Of a stretch of 64,000 nucleotides of DNA, positions 17,906 through 25,615 are shown one piece after another. How positions within the stretch are numbered: the first letter of the stretch is position 1; every line of letters starts with the position of its first letter. The stretch covers positions 124,001 to 188,000 of the forward strand of contig NZ_JASPJX010000005.1 in the NCBI RefSeq assembly GCF_030232585.1, written 5' to 3'. The notes below the pieces were generated by a model. The model did not search any database. It worked only from the letters and a program-made list of their open reading frames with translations, and had not been told where the DNA came from. Position numbers and translations under genes: made by a program. This DNA is from Corynebacterium sp. MSK008. GTDB lineage: Bacteria; Actinomycetota; Actinomycetes; Mycobacteriales; Mycobacteriaceae.

Positions 17906-18901
17906 ATGTCCACAACCGTGGCGCGCCCCGCACCCACGCAGGGCGCAACAAAGAAGGCACTCGCCATGATCCTTGGCATCCCCGTCGTCATCGGACTGTT
18001 GCTCTGGGCGTTTTTGGCCCCGGCATTCGCGTCCGGGCCGGACGGGGTGCCGGTTGCGGTGGCCGGTCCGGGGCCTGTCGTCGAGAAGCTCATTGCTCAA
18101 GCTGAACAGCAAGAGGAGCACCCGGACTTCATCACCGTGAGCTCGCCGGAGGAGGCGGAGACGATGGTGCGCGACCGCGAGGCGGTTGGCGCGATCGCGA
18201 TCGGTGAAGGCGGCGCGACCGTGTATACCGCCTCCGGCAATGGCGCACCGTACGTGCAAATGCTGAGCGGTGTCGCTCAAAACATGGAGGCCAGCGGCAT
18301 GCCTGTGGAAACGAAGGATCTCGCCCCCACCACCAAAGATGACCCGCAGGCCCAAGGCCTCGCGCTGCTCGGACTGCCGCTCGCGGTCGGCGGCTTGATC
18401 TCGGGCATCTTGCCGACGCTGCTGCTTCGCGGGAAGAAGTGGTCGAAGGCTGCCGTGATTGCTGGTGTTGCAATGATTGGCGCCGGTGTCGCGGTCTGGA
18501 TGCTGCACGGCGTATACGGCACCCTCTCCGGCAGCGTGTTCATGGAATGGTTGGCTGTGACGCTCGGCCTCGCCGCGACGTCGTCGGTGACCGCGGGCCT
18601 CGGCGCGCTTATGGGTATGCCGGGTGCGGGCCTGGGCGCGGTGCTGACAATCTTCGTTGCCAACCCCTTGTCCGGCCTGGCCACGGGCCCGTGGTTGCTG
18701 CCGGCGGGTTGGTCCACGCTCGGCCAGCTGATGCCGATTGGCGCGACGGGCTTCCTCGTTCGCTCGCTAAGCTTTTTCGATGGTGCCGGGTCCACGCAGC
18801 CCTGGATAGTGTTGTGCTGCTGGATTCTCCTCGGCCTACTCCTGCTGGCCTTCGATCGCTCGAAGGCACCGACTGCTGAAACAACAACTGAAACTGCCTA
18901 A
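17906..18901 (+). CDS. YhgE/Pip-like integral membrane protein (ABC-2 type fold)
   Basis: A 331-residue membrane protein. A first helix (about residues 22-44) is followed by an extracytoplasmic segment of about 100 residues, then five or six helices from about 145 to 315. This is the layout of YhgE/Pip and ABC-2-type permeases, but no ATPase gene is next to it. GGAGGAG just before the ATG at 17906 sets the start. Under the divergent TetR, it could be an efflux or stress gene; the substrate is unknown. Confidence 0.6.
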   Translation: MSTTVARPAPTQGATKKALAMILGIPVVIGLLLWAFLAPAFASGPDGVPVAVAGPGPVVEKLIAQAEQQEEHPDFITVSSPEEAETMVRDREAVGAIAIGEGGATVYTASGNGAPYVQMLSGVAQNMEASGMPVETKDLAPTTKDDPQAQGLALLGLPLAVGGLISGILPTLLLRGKKWSKAAVIAGVAMIGAGVAVWMLHGVYGTLSGSVFMEWLAVTLGLAATSSVTAGLGALMGMPGAGLGAVLTIFVANPLSGLATGPWLLPAGWSTLGQLMPIGATGFLVRSLSFFDGAGSTQPWIVLCCWILLGLLLLAFDRSKAPTAETTTETA

Positions 18902-19162
18902 CCCCTACGCCCGGCCCAAACGTGCACTATCACCTGGCCGGGATCATCGGGATTCGCTGTTTGTTGCGGAACCTCGACGCCTGCATGCGCGCCGGCGAGG
19001 TGCCGCGGTAGTGGGTGGTGGAGGGGGAGGTTGCGTACTTCGGATTCGTGGACGGTTTGCGGGAGCGTAGCTTCTCGTGCCTCACACCACCGCATTGTGG
19101 CACGAATTACACGATTGTGCTTTGCGAGCAATTGCTTTGCGACGATCCTCCGGTAGCAGTCC
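18902..19162. other. Spacer without a convincing gene
   Basis: These 261 bases hold only short frames with unlikely composition on both strands. It contains one of three related AGCAATTGCTT-type sequences (19127-19144). Base composition falls toward the right end, where the lower-GC accessory zone begins. Decayed gene fragments are possible but none is recognisable. Confidence 0.5.
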
Positions 19163-19837
19163 TTATTCTGGTCCTTCGACCCTGTACCCGCTCTCTTCCA
19201 GAAGGGCCACCGCCCGGGAAAGATTTCCGTGGATCACCCGATCCACCTCCGCGTCGTGGTAGAGGGTGCGGTGAAAATCGAGCCACTCTTCCCATCCTGT
19301 CTCGGGCGCAGCACCGAACTCTCGGATAAGCAGTTCGACGACATCCGTGAGTTGCAAACGGAATTGAGGTCCGCCCATCGGGAAATGGATGTCCTGCTGC
19401 TGGGCTGCGGTGTCATACCTTCCCGCACGGGCAAGCAGTAGTCCTAGTGGCACCGAGTCAGCGTGGAACTGGAAATGCGAAGCGGGTTTGTTCCTGGCTT
19501 GCGATTCGTACTCGAACCGGACGACCGGGACGGGCTTCTTTCTCGCCCTGAACTCGATTTTGAAGGTGCTTTTCTCTATTTCGACATCGTCGTTGACATC
19601 GTCATATCTGAGTAGATACTCATAGCGGAGGACTAGGCGGTCGCTCCCAGAGTGGGCAATAATGACCGGATGAGTACCCTCGACGAATGCTCGTTGTCCG
19701 TCAGCCAGAATCTCCGCGTCGATCGGCGATGAGCCCTCAAGGGTCCTCTCGAGCAATTGCACCGTCAGCAGCATGAAGGCGCGCACTGCGTTTTCGAGGC
19801 CCCGTGATGAAGTCACGCCACTCCGTATCGGAGCCAC
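19163..19837 (-). CDS. Protein of unknown function, second gene of an overlapping pair
   Basis: A 224-residue soluble protein without a signal or membrane segment. It has a beta-rich middle (HPVIIAHSGSDRLVLRYEYLLRY, read in two parts) and a conserved-looking segment SHFQFHADSVPLGLL followed by DIHFPMGGPQFR, which I recognise from unnamed proteins spread over actinobacteria. I take the GTG at 19837 because GAGG lies seven bases upstream, inside the end of the small upstream gene; the two frames overlap by 25 bases. The tight coupling and small partner recall toxin-antitoxin or defence bicistrons, but nothing in the sequence proves it. Confidence 0.7.
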   Translation of the reverse strand: MAPIRSGVTSSRGLENAVRAFMLLTVQLLERTLEGSSPIDAEILADGQRAFVEGTHPVIIAHSGSDRLVLRYEYLLRYDDVNDDVEIEKSTFKIEFRARKKPVPVVRFEYESQARNKPASHFQFHADSVPLGLLLARAGRYDTAAQQQDIHFPMGGPQFRLQLTDVVELLIREFGAAPETGWEEWLDFHRTLYHDAEVDRVIHGNLSRAVALLEESGYRVEGPE

Positions 19838-20010
19838 ATACAGGCCTCGTACCGCTCCAAGAGTCGCTCTTCCGCATACTCAATCGCACCAGCATCCCGT
19901 AAGCGACGAAGGTGCTCGACGGTGAGAGGTGCCATTTGGGCTTTCAAACTGGCGAGTTCTTCATCCAATTCCTCCACAGTTCTCCGAACTGGGGTCAGAG
20001 ACTTTCTCAT
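19813..20010 (-). CDS. Small helical protein, first gene of the overlapping pair, unknown function
   Basis: A 65-residue highly charged protein. Residues 12-27 (VEELDEELASLKAQM) look like a short coiled coil, followed by LTVEHLRRLRDAGAIEYAEERLLE, which is helical and could be a small dimerisation or DNA-binding unit. The GGAGGTG ribosome site ahead of the ATG at 20010 is among the best in the window, suggesting strong translation. It overlaps the 224-residue gene and is divergent from the ribbon-helix-helix gene at 20180. Confidence 0.68.
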   Translation of the reverse strand: MRKSLTPVRRTVEELDEELASLKAQMAPLTVEHLRRLRDAGAIEYAEERLLERYEACMWLRYGVA

Positions 20011-20179
20011 GGCACCTCCGTTCTTAGTTTTTAAGATGGGGAAGATAATTACGCATTTTAGACAGCTAAATGGGTAGGTTTCTACTCTCGCGCAAGCTAG
20101 TCTCGCCAGCGGGTGATAAAAATGCCGACCAAGTGTGCGCGGTCCAAGAAATCACGCAATTCCGGAGGAAGGGGCAACG

Positions 20180-20488
20180 ATGAACGAGCAGCAGTTGGAA
20201 AAACTACGTTCCTATTACGACAACACCGACACCTCCGATCTCATGAAAGATGCCCAACCAGGCGACCTGGGCAATGTCGCAGACCCCGAAGCTAGCGTTG
20301 CGTTTACTGTCACCATGCCTAATCGGGTTCTCCGCACCGCGCGGGGAATGGCCGCAGCCGAGGGAGTTTCTACCAACGATGTGCTCCGGCGGTTCATTGA
20401 AGCCGGAGTGGATGACCGGGCTGGGGCCGAGGCCTCAATTCCAGTGAGTAAGCTCCTTCGCCTCATCGACGAAGCCCGCGGCGCGTAA
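20180..20488 (+). CDS. Ribbon-helix-helix (CopG/BrnA-like) protein, lone antitoxin-like
   Basis: A 102-residue protein with an acidic N-terminus (SYYDNTDTSDLMKD) and a ribbon-helix-helix DNA-binding unit at about residues 45-80 (VTMPNRVLRTARGMAAAEGV then STNDVLRRFIEAG). This is the shape of antitoxins of BrnA and related systems. I start at the ATG at 20180, preceded by GGAGGAAGGGG. No toxin gene is adjacent: upstream is the divergent 65-residue gene, downstream a methyltransferase. A remnant of a toxin upstream cannot be excluded, but the frame is closed by a stop at 20117. Confidence 0.72.
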   Translation: MNEQQLEKLRSYYDNTDTSDLMKDAQPGDLGNVADPEASVAFTVTMPNRVLRTARGMAAAEGVSTNDVLRRFIEAGVDDRAGAEASIPVSKLLRLIDEARGA

Positions 20489-20499
20489 CATCTGCCACC

Positions 20500-21360
20500 A
20501 TGAGCGACGAGCAGACCAACGCACCGCAGTCCGAAACAGCATCCTGGTTCGCGGACAACCAAGCCAACTGGGATTCACGGGCCCACGCCCACATGTTCGG
20601 CAACTACGGCGGCAAGGACGAGCTGATCGCGGACAAGACCGCAATCAGCAGCGTCCTCGCGGTGGACATCGACCGCTTCGGCGACCTCACCGGAAAGTCC
20701 GTGTGCCACCTGCAGTGCCACGTGGGCACGGACACCATCGGGTTCGCCCGCCGCGGGGCGTCCCGAGTCGTCGGCGTGGATCTGTCCGCCGAGTCGATCA
20801 ACTACGCTCGCGACTTCGCTGCCCAGGCCGACGCGGACGTCGAGTTCATCCAGAGCAACGTCTACGACGCTCGCGACGCTGTCGACGGCGAATTCGACCT
20901 CGTCTACACCTCCGCCGGCGTGCTGTGTTGGCTGCCGCAGGTGCGGGGGTGGGCGGAGGTCGTCGCAAAGCTACTTGCTCCCGGCGGTACCTTCTTCATC
21001 CGCGACGACCACCCAATGTTCATGGCCATCGGCGAGGACGTGTCCCACGGCCTGCGTATCGAGCAGCCGTATTTCGAAATGCCCGACCCGCTGACCTGGG
21101 AGGACGAGGACAGCTACGTCACCACCCCGGGCGCGCCGAAGCTGGCTAGCCCGCGCAACCACCAGTGGAACCACTCACTCGGCGAGATTGTCACCGCGCT
21201 CATCGACGCCGGCCTGACCATCACCGCCCTCGAAGAAACCCCCTACTCCGCGTGGCGCCCCTGGCCCGAGCTGATGGTGGCAGACTCCCGCGGATTCATC
21301 CTCCGCGACAACCCCGAGCGCCTGCCGCTCCAATTCGCCATTACCGCGACGAAGTCTTAG
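20500..21360 (+). CDS. Class I SAM-dependent methyltransferase
   Basis: A 286-residue cytoplasmic methyltransferase of the Methyltransf_11/25 type. The SAM site shows LQCHVGTDTIGFAR (motif I, with Cys-His in place of the more common Gly-x-Gly), then VVGVDLSAESI (acidic end of strand two) and DLVYTSAGVLCWLP (motif IV). WDSRAHAHMFG near the N-terminus is typical of this group. The substrate is unknown. It starts 11 bases after the ribbon-helix-helix gene, so they could share a transcript. Confidence 0.82.
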   Translation: MSDEQTNAPQSETASWFADNQANWDSRAHAHMFGNYGGKDELIADKTAISSVLAVDIDRFGDLTGKSVCHLQCHVGTDTIGFARRGASRVVGVDLSAESINYARDFAAQADADVEFIQSNVYDARDAVDGEFDLVYTSAGVLCWLPQVRGWAEVVAKLLAPGGTFFIRDDHPMFMAIGEDVSHGLRIEQPYFEMPDPLTWEDEDSYVTTPGAPKLASPRNHQWNHSLGEIVTALIDAGLTITALEETPYSAWRPWPELMVADSRGFILRDNPERLPLQFAITATKS

Positions 21361-21674
21361 GGGCCTTTGCCTATGGACGGGCCTTCGGTGGGCCACGCAA
21401 AGCGCAAGGTCCGGAACGCGATGGTCCAGATCGGGATCCGAGCCTTAGGCGGGCTACTGAGCTGGCCAGATAGCTAGTCTCGTCAAGCCCTCGCCCTGCC
21501 TCTGAAGCGGTGCGGAGGCCTAACGATTTGTGCCAGCGTAACCGTCAAATTGGCATATCGCAGAACGATATATAATCGTTGGCGGCCCCTAGGTCATATT
21601 CCTTTCTCCTTGGGGTCAAGCCTCCGCAAATGGCATTGCAGTGTCGCGGGGGCATTCTCTTTTTGCTTACCCGG
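21361..21674. other. Gene-free spacer with a small palindrome
   Basis: No gene is seen in these 314 bases between two convergent genes. The only clear structure is the inverted repeat AACGAT-n5-ATCGTT at 21564-21580 in an AT-rich patch. No terminator with a U tract was found. Confidence 0.5.
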
Positions 21675-22166
21675 CTACTTTCCTCGGAACAAGTTAAACA
21701 GCGCCATCACTCCAGAAATCGCTGCGGTGAGGCCTCCGAAGAAGAAGCCGATTGCGAACACCCCGGCGATGAACGACTCGGCGTCTGGGTCGAAGGTCTC
21801 GATGCACAGGCCGAAAAGAAAGAAGCACAACACGCCGAGGCCCGCGGACCACTTGAACACCTTGGCGGCCTTCGGGCGCTTGACCGGCGCGGGAGTGGGT
21901 TCCGTCGGAGCTGGGGCGTTCCAAGACGAGGGCACCGGCGCAGGGGTGTAGTGCGGAGTGTTCGCAGCGGTGAGGAGCTCTTCGGGGGTCGGGTCGGAAG
22001 GCGCGGGTTGCTGGGGTTCGGCGACGGGGCGGCTGGTTGCCGGCTGGAGAGGCTGTGTAGTCAGATCCAGCTGAGCACCGTGGGGAGGCAAGGGCTCCGG
22101 AACTCGGCTGAATACGTTGCTCTGCGGATCGCCTGGCTGTCCCGTGCGGGTTGTCTTCTGGTCCAT
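21675..22166 (-). CDS. Proline-rich membrane protein of unknown function
   Basis: A 163-residue protein: a disordered, Pro/Thr/Gln/Ala-rich N-terminal half (residues 1-95), then two membrane segments (about 108-124 and 136-157) joined by a short acidic loop (ETFDPDAES). This design is common among small corynebacterial envelope proteins. No enzymatic motif is visible. It stands alone on its strand. Confidence 0.7.
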   Translation of the reverse strand: MDQKTTRTGQPGDPQSNVFSRVPEPLPPHGAQLDLTTQPLQPATSRPVAEPQQPAPSDPTPEELLTAANTPHYTPAPVPSSWNAPAPTEPTPAPVKRPKAAKVFKWSAGLGVLCFFLFGLCIETFDPDAESFIAGVFAIGFFFGGLTAAISGVMALFNLFRGK

Positions 22167-22399
22167 CGCTTCTCCCTCCGGCGTTGCGGTGCGTCTCGTC
22201 TCCGAGAGTAGAGCAGGAAACGGTCCACTGCGCTGCTTCTTTGGGTATCGGCAGGGTTGGCGTGGTTGGGCTGTCAGCTGACTGTCAATCTGCGGTTGAC
22301 AGATATATGCCGGGGCAGGTTGAACTATTAATCGTTATGCAGTAATCAGGAGGTTGGAGCGGAAGCGCGTGACTCGGAAGCGCGTGAATTAGGAAAAGG

Positions 22400-22786
22400 G
22401 TGGTGGCGATGAAGGCGTTCACGGTGACTGCAGAGCGTGGGCCGAGTGGCGCATGGGTGCTGGAATGTGACGAACTGGGAGTGGTCTCGCAGACTCGAAG
22501 GCTCGACCGCGCGGAGGATGAGGCCGCGGAGGCGATCGCGTTTCAGTCCGGGTTGCAGCCGGGCGAGTTTAAGATCGAGGTCGTGCCTATCCTGCCTGCT
22601 GAGGTTGAGACGCTGCGGCAGCGTGCCGACGACCTCGGTGTGAAGGCGAAAGCCGCGTCGGAAAAAGCTGCGGCCGCGAGGTTTGCGTTGGCGCGCAAGA
22701 TGAAAGACGAGGGGTTCACGCTCCGCGAGATGGGGCAGGTGCTGGGGGTGTCGTACCAGCGGGCGTCGGAGTTGACGGCGGGGTAG
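22400..22786 (+). CDS. HicB-like protein with C-terminal helix-turn-helix
   Basis: A 128-residue protein. The first 60 residues (FTVTAERGPSGAWVLECDEL) form the partial RNase-H-like fold of HicB antitoxins. A charged, alanine-rich helix spans about 68-98. The C-terminus is an HTH: EGFTLREMGQVLGVSYQRASEL (quoted across 22 positions only as LREMGQVLGVSYQRAS). There is no HicA toxin next to it, so it is either a lone regulator or an orphan antitoxin. The start is GTG at 22400 or ATG at 22409; the ribosome site does not decide. Confidence 0.72.
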   Translation: MVAMKAFTVTAERGPSGAWVLECDELGVVSQTRRLDRAEDEAAEAIAFQSGLQPGEFKIEVVPILPAEVETLRQRADDLGVKAKAASEKAAAARFALARKMKDEGFTLREMGQVLGVSYQRASELTAG

Positions 22787-22986
22787 GGGGCTCGTGCCCC
22801 GTGACTTCGAGTCGATTCCCCTTAGTTTCCGAGCAACTTCGCTTAGAGCACTACCAATACGGGTGATAGGTTGGCCCGGCGCCTCGTTCCCAACGCAAGG
22901 ACTACTGATGAGTAAAGGCGTTGCAATGTACGTTAGTTGGGGTTCACGCCGGTTAAACCGAAGATTGAATGAGAAGGATGTGCGCT

Positions 22987-23352
22987 ATGCAAAAGATGCT
23001 GGGATTGCGGTTTTGGAGTCCGCCGCTAGTAGGCGGCGTTGCTCTTGCGCTACACCACAACCTCGATGATGGCACCTATGCAGATGCACCTGTGGTTATC
23101 GGTGTGTTGTTTGCAGTCATGGCCGTTGCGGCACTGTGCTTCGTTGCTGTGGCCGCGTTGAAAGCGGACGGGACCCAGCAATCAGCTCAATCACTTCTTA
23201 TTCGAGACTCGATAGCGGCGCTTGCGATATTCGGTATGGCACTCATCGAGTGGTCAGGCACTGTGCTGGTGATTCTTTTCTGTGTTGCTGTTTGGGGTGT
23301 TGCCGCTTACATGCAGGCCCCCGAAAAACCGTCCCTCCATTCCAACCGGTAA
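22987..23352 (+). CDS. Small multi-pass membrane protein, unknown function
   Basis: A 121-residue protein with about four hydrophobic segments (roughly 12-25, 34-57, 70-88 and 92-108). I start at the ATG at 22987, because GAGAAGG lies nine bases upstream; two ATGs, 9 and 18 bases earlier, lack a usable site. No family was recognised. Codon use is somewhat less GC-rich than in the flanking genes, in line with the accessory zone. Confidence 0.55.
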   Translation: MQKMLGLRFWSPPLVGGVALALHHNLDDGTYADAPVVIGVLFAVMAVAALCFVAVAALKADGTQQSAQSLLIRDSIAALAIFGMALIEWSGTVLVILFCVAVWGVAAYMQAPEKPSLHSNR

Positions 23353-23393
23353 GTCGGCGGTGACCGCATCTCATACGTCGACGGGCGGCTAAA

Positions 23394-24536
23394 TTAGTCG
23401 AATAACTCCAGCACGGCCGTGCGGTTCACTTTGCCCGGCCCGAGCTGCGGCAGCGCCGCCACCGACTTGAGCTCCTTCGGGATCTGCCAGTGCGCGATGC
23501 GGCCGGCATCTTCCGCATCAGCCAGCGCGTCCAGGATGTCCGGCACTGCCGCGGAGCCGGTGTAGGCGGCGCAGATGCGCTGGCCAAAGCGGGCATCTTG
23601 CTTGCCGACGACGCAAGCGGCGGTCACGCCGTCGATACGCAAAAGCTCCTCTTCCAGCACCTCGGGGTGAAGCTTGAGGCCGCCCGAGGAGATGACGTTG
23701 TCCGTGCGGCCGAGGACGGTGAGCACACCGTTTTCCAGGGAGCCGGCGTCGGAGGTGCGGAACCAGCCGTCTTGGAGGTCGGGGGAGTCGAGATGGTGGT
23801 AGCCGCGGGCGACCATGGGGCCGCCGAGGTGGATGCGCCCGTCGACGATTTTCACGTGCGCGCCCGCGATGGGGCGGCCGTTGTAGACACAGCCGCCGGA
23901 GGTTTCGCTGGAGCCGTAGGTGGTGACCACGTTGATGCGCAGCTTCTTAGCCGAGTCGAGCAGGCGCGGGTTGGTTGCTGCGCCACCGACGAGGACTGCG
24001 GAGAACGTGCGCAGGGCGTCGATGCCCTTGAGTGTGGACGTGGCCTTGGCCAGCTGCATCGGGGTCAGGGCGGTGTAAGTGCGCTCGCCAGTTTGCGCGA
24101 GCTCGTGGGCGCGGGCAGCGAACTCGGCGACGTTGAAGCCGCGGGAAAGGTCGACGTATGCGGGTTCGACGCCGGCGACCATGCTGCGGACGAGGACTTG
24201 CAGGCCAGCGATGTACGCGGCGGGCATGGCCAGCAGCCACTGGCCCTCGCCGCCGAGCGCCTGGTGGGTGGCGTCTGCGCTGGAAATCAGGTTCGCGGTG
24301 GTGAGCATCGCGCCTTTCGGTTTTCCTGTGGAGCCGGAGGTGGACACGACCAGGGCGATGTTGTCGTCGATGGGCGCGCCGGGGTTGAGCGTGTTGCGCA
24401 GCAGGTTCGTGCGCGCCGGGTCGTTAGCAGGCACGGGCAACAGCGTGCGCTGGCCGGTCAGGGCCTCCTCGAGCGCGGGCATGATGGCCAGCGGGTTGGC
24501 GGGGTCGACGGGGAGAAGTTCCAGCAGGTGGGTCAC
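23394..24536 (-). CDS. menE: o-Succinylbenzoate--CoA ligase
   Basis: An adenylate-forming enzyme that activates o-succinylbenzoate for ring closure by MenB. The 380-residue protein shows the AMP-binding P-loop STSGSTGKPKG (about 65-75), the adenine-contact TYGSSETSGG, the hinge GRTDNVISSGG and the catalytic lysine near the end in PQLGPGKVNRT. It is short for the family, with a minimal N-domain, as is usual for actinobacterial MenE. I start at the GTG at 24536, which overlaps the stop of the protease gene upstream as GTGA. Confidence 0.93.
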   Translation of the reverse strand: MTHLLELLPVDPANPLAIMPALEEALTGQRTLLPVPANDPARTNLLRNTLNPGAPIDDNIALVVSTSGSTGKPKGAMLTTANLISSADATHQALGGEGQWLLAMPAAYIAGLQVLVRSMVAGVEPAYVDLSRGFNVAEFAARAHELAQTGERTYTALTPMQLAKATSTLKGIDALRTFSAVLVGGAATNPRLLDSAKKLRINVVTTYGSSETSGGCVYNGRPIAGAHVKIVDGRIHLGGPMVARGYHHLDSPDLQDGWFRTSDAGSLENGVLTVLGRTDNVISSGGLKLHPEVLEEELLRIDGVTAACVVGKQDARFGQRICAAYTGSAAVPDILDALADAEDAGRIAHWQIPKELKSVAALPQLGPGKVNRTAVLELFD

Positions 24537-25342
24537 TTGGCGGGCGTTTCGTTCTCGAGAGGGTTCGTAGGGGCGGTGCGGGCGAAGGCATTGCGCGACA
24601 ACGGGCCGTCGATAGTCGCCCACAGCCCCGCGACTGTGAGTGCGGTGAGCAGCACGTACATCACCGGCACACTGTGGGGTGCGATGAGCACGGCAACGGC
24701 GTTGAATCCGATGTGGCACACCACAGCCAGCGCCCAGAGCTGCCAGCGGCGCTCGCGCACCGCGCGCAGCACGATCAGGGTGAACACCACGTGTGCGGCG
24801 ATCGCGAGCGCGCGCTCGTACCAGCTCGCGGCGATCATTCCCATGCCGATGTTCTGCAGCGCCTCAATCTGCTCTGCAATGGCCTGCGCGGTGGCGGGGT
24901 CTTCGTTTCCGGTGGCCTGCGCCTTGATTGCGTCGCCGGTGGTCAGCAGCATGATGTTGCCGATGAACAGGTTGGTGAAGAGCAGCAGCGCCTCTATGCC
25001 GCCGTGGCCCAGGCCGAAGCCGACGCCGTCGTTCCACTCGCGGGTGTTCTTGTCCCAGAAACGCAGCACGATCCAGCGGGCGGTCTCCTCGAACAGGCCC
25101 GAGGTGACCAGGAACAGTGCAGTGGTCAGGGCGGTGGCCGTCGCTGGATCGAATGTCTTGCTGAACAGGAACTGCAGCGGAATAACCAGCGCGAACCTGG
25201 CCACCTGGGACAGTGGGAACGCCAGTGTGCCCCAGCCGAGCGACGCCCACCTGAAGCCGAGCCTGCGCCTCCCCACGAACCACGCGGCCAGCACGAGAGC
25301 GGCCAAGCCGACGAATTGCAGAATGAGAAGGTCCATCGTCAT
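24533..25342 (-). CDS. YhfC-family intramembrane metalloprotease-like protein
   Basis: A 269-residue polytopic membrane protein. The glutamic-protease-like motif FEETAR (Glu85, Glu86, Arg89) in one helix and FGLGHGGIEA (His113, Glu117) in the next, plus a late CHIGFNAVAV, are the signature sites of the YhfC/PrsW/CPBP-type intramembrane protease clan. The stop overlaps the menE start, so its translation is coupled to menE. The target is unknown. There is no clear ribosome site; a second ATG lies two codons in. Confidence 0.78.
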   Translation of the reverse strand: MTMDLLILQFVGLAALVLAAWFVGRRRLGFRWASLGWGTLAFPLSQVARFALVIPLQFLFSKTFDPATATALTTALFLVTSGLFEETARWIVLRFWDKNTREWNDGVGFGLGHGGIEALLLFTNLFIGNIMLLTTGDAIKAQATGNEDPATAQAIAEQIEALQNIGMGMIAASWYERALAIAAHVVFTLIVLRAVRERRWQLWALAVVCHIGFNAVAVLIAPHSVPVMYVLLTALTVAGLWATIDGPLSRNAFARTAPTNPLENETPAK

Positions 25343-25434
25343 GGCAGAAACGATACCGGTGCGGTCGTGGCGGGTCGCGGTGGGCGGTGGAGCGGGCGGT
25401 GCGACGGGGCGGATAAACGGGCGTTTGCGGCGAG

Positions 25435-25553
25435 GTCGATATCTCGATGTCGATAGTTGCTGGTCACAGCGTTTCGTCGAATTTTGGCCGAAAATACTCC
25501 CGACGCGCTGACCTGGAACTATCGACCTGGAAGTATCGGCATCGAGCTATCGA
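25435..25553. repeat. Four copies of the heptamer GTCGATA/TATCGAC in a promoter region
   Basis: GTCGATA lies at 25435-25441 and 25449-25455, and its reverse complement TATCGAC at 25519-25525 and 25547-25553. The last two belong to the longer direct repeat CTATCGACCTGG. The two pairs thus face each other across about 60 bases, upstream of the secreted protein gene at 25616 and of the divergent protease-menE operon. This looks like a regulator-binding array. Confidence 0.55.
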
Positions 25554-25615
25554 CCTGGCTGCCCCGCTCCTAGTCACCTGTAACGCAGGTCTCACTTGCC
25601 ACCGATAAAACAGAC

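Noticed and set aside
18898..19131. A 77-codon frame on the minus strand in the spacer before the unassigned pair
   Set aside because: No ribosome site and no recognisable family; composition looks random. It might be a remnant but nothing supports this.
22794..23069. A 91-codon frame before the small membrane protein gene
   Set aside because: It overlaps the start of the 22987 gene in another frame, with no ribosome site and Arg/Ser-rich random-looking sequence.
23490..25511. A 673-codon open frame on the plus strand
   Set aside because: It lies opposite menE and the YhfC gene. The translation lacks any recognisable domain, and ribosome sites are absent.
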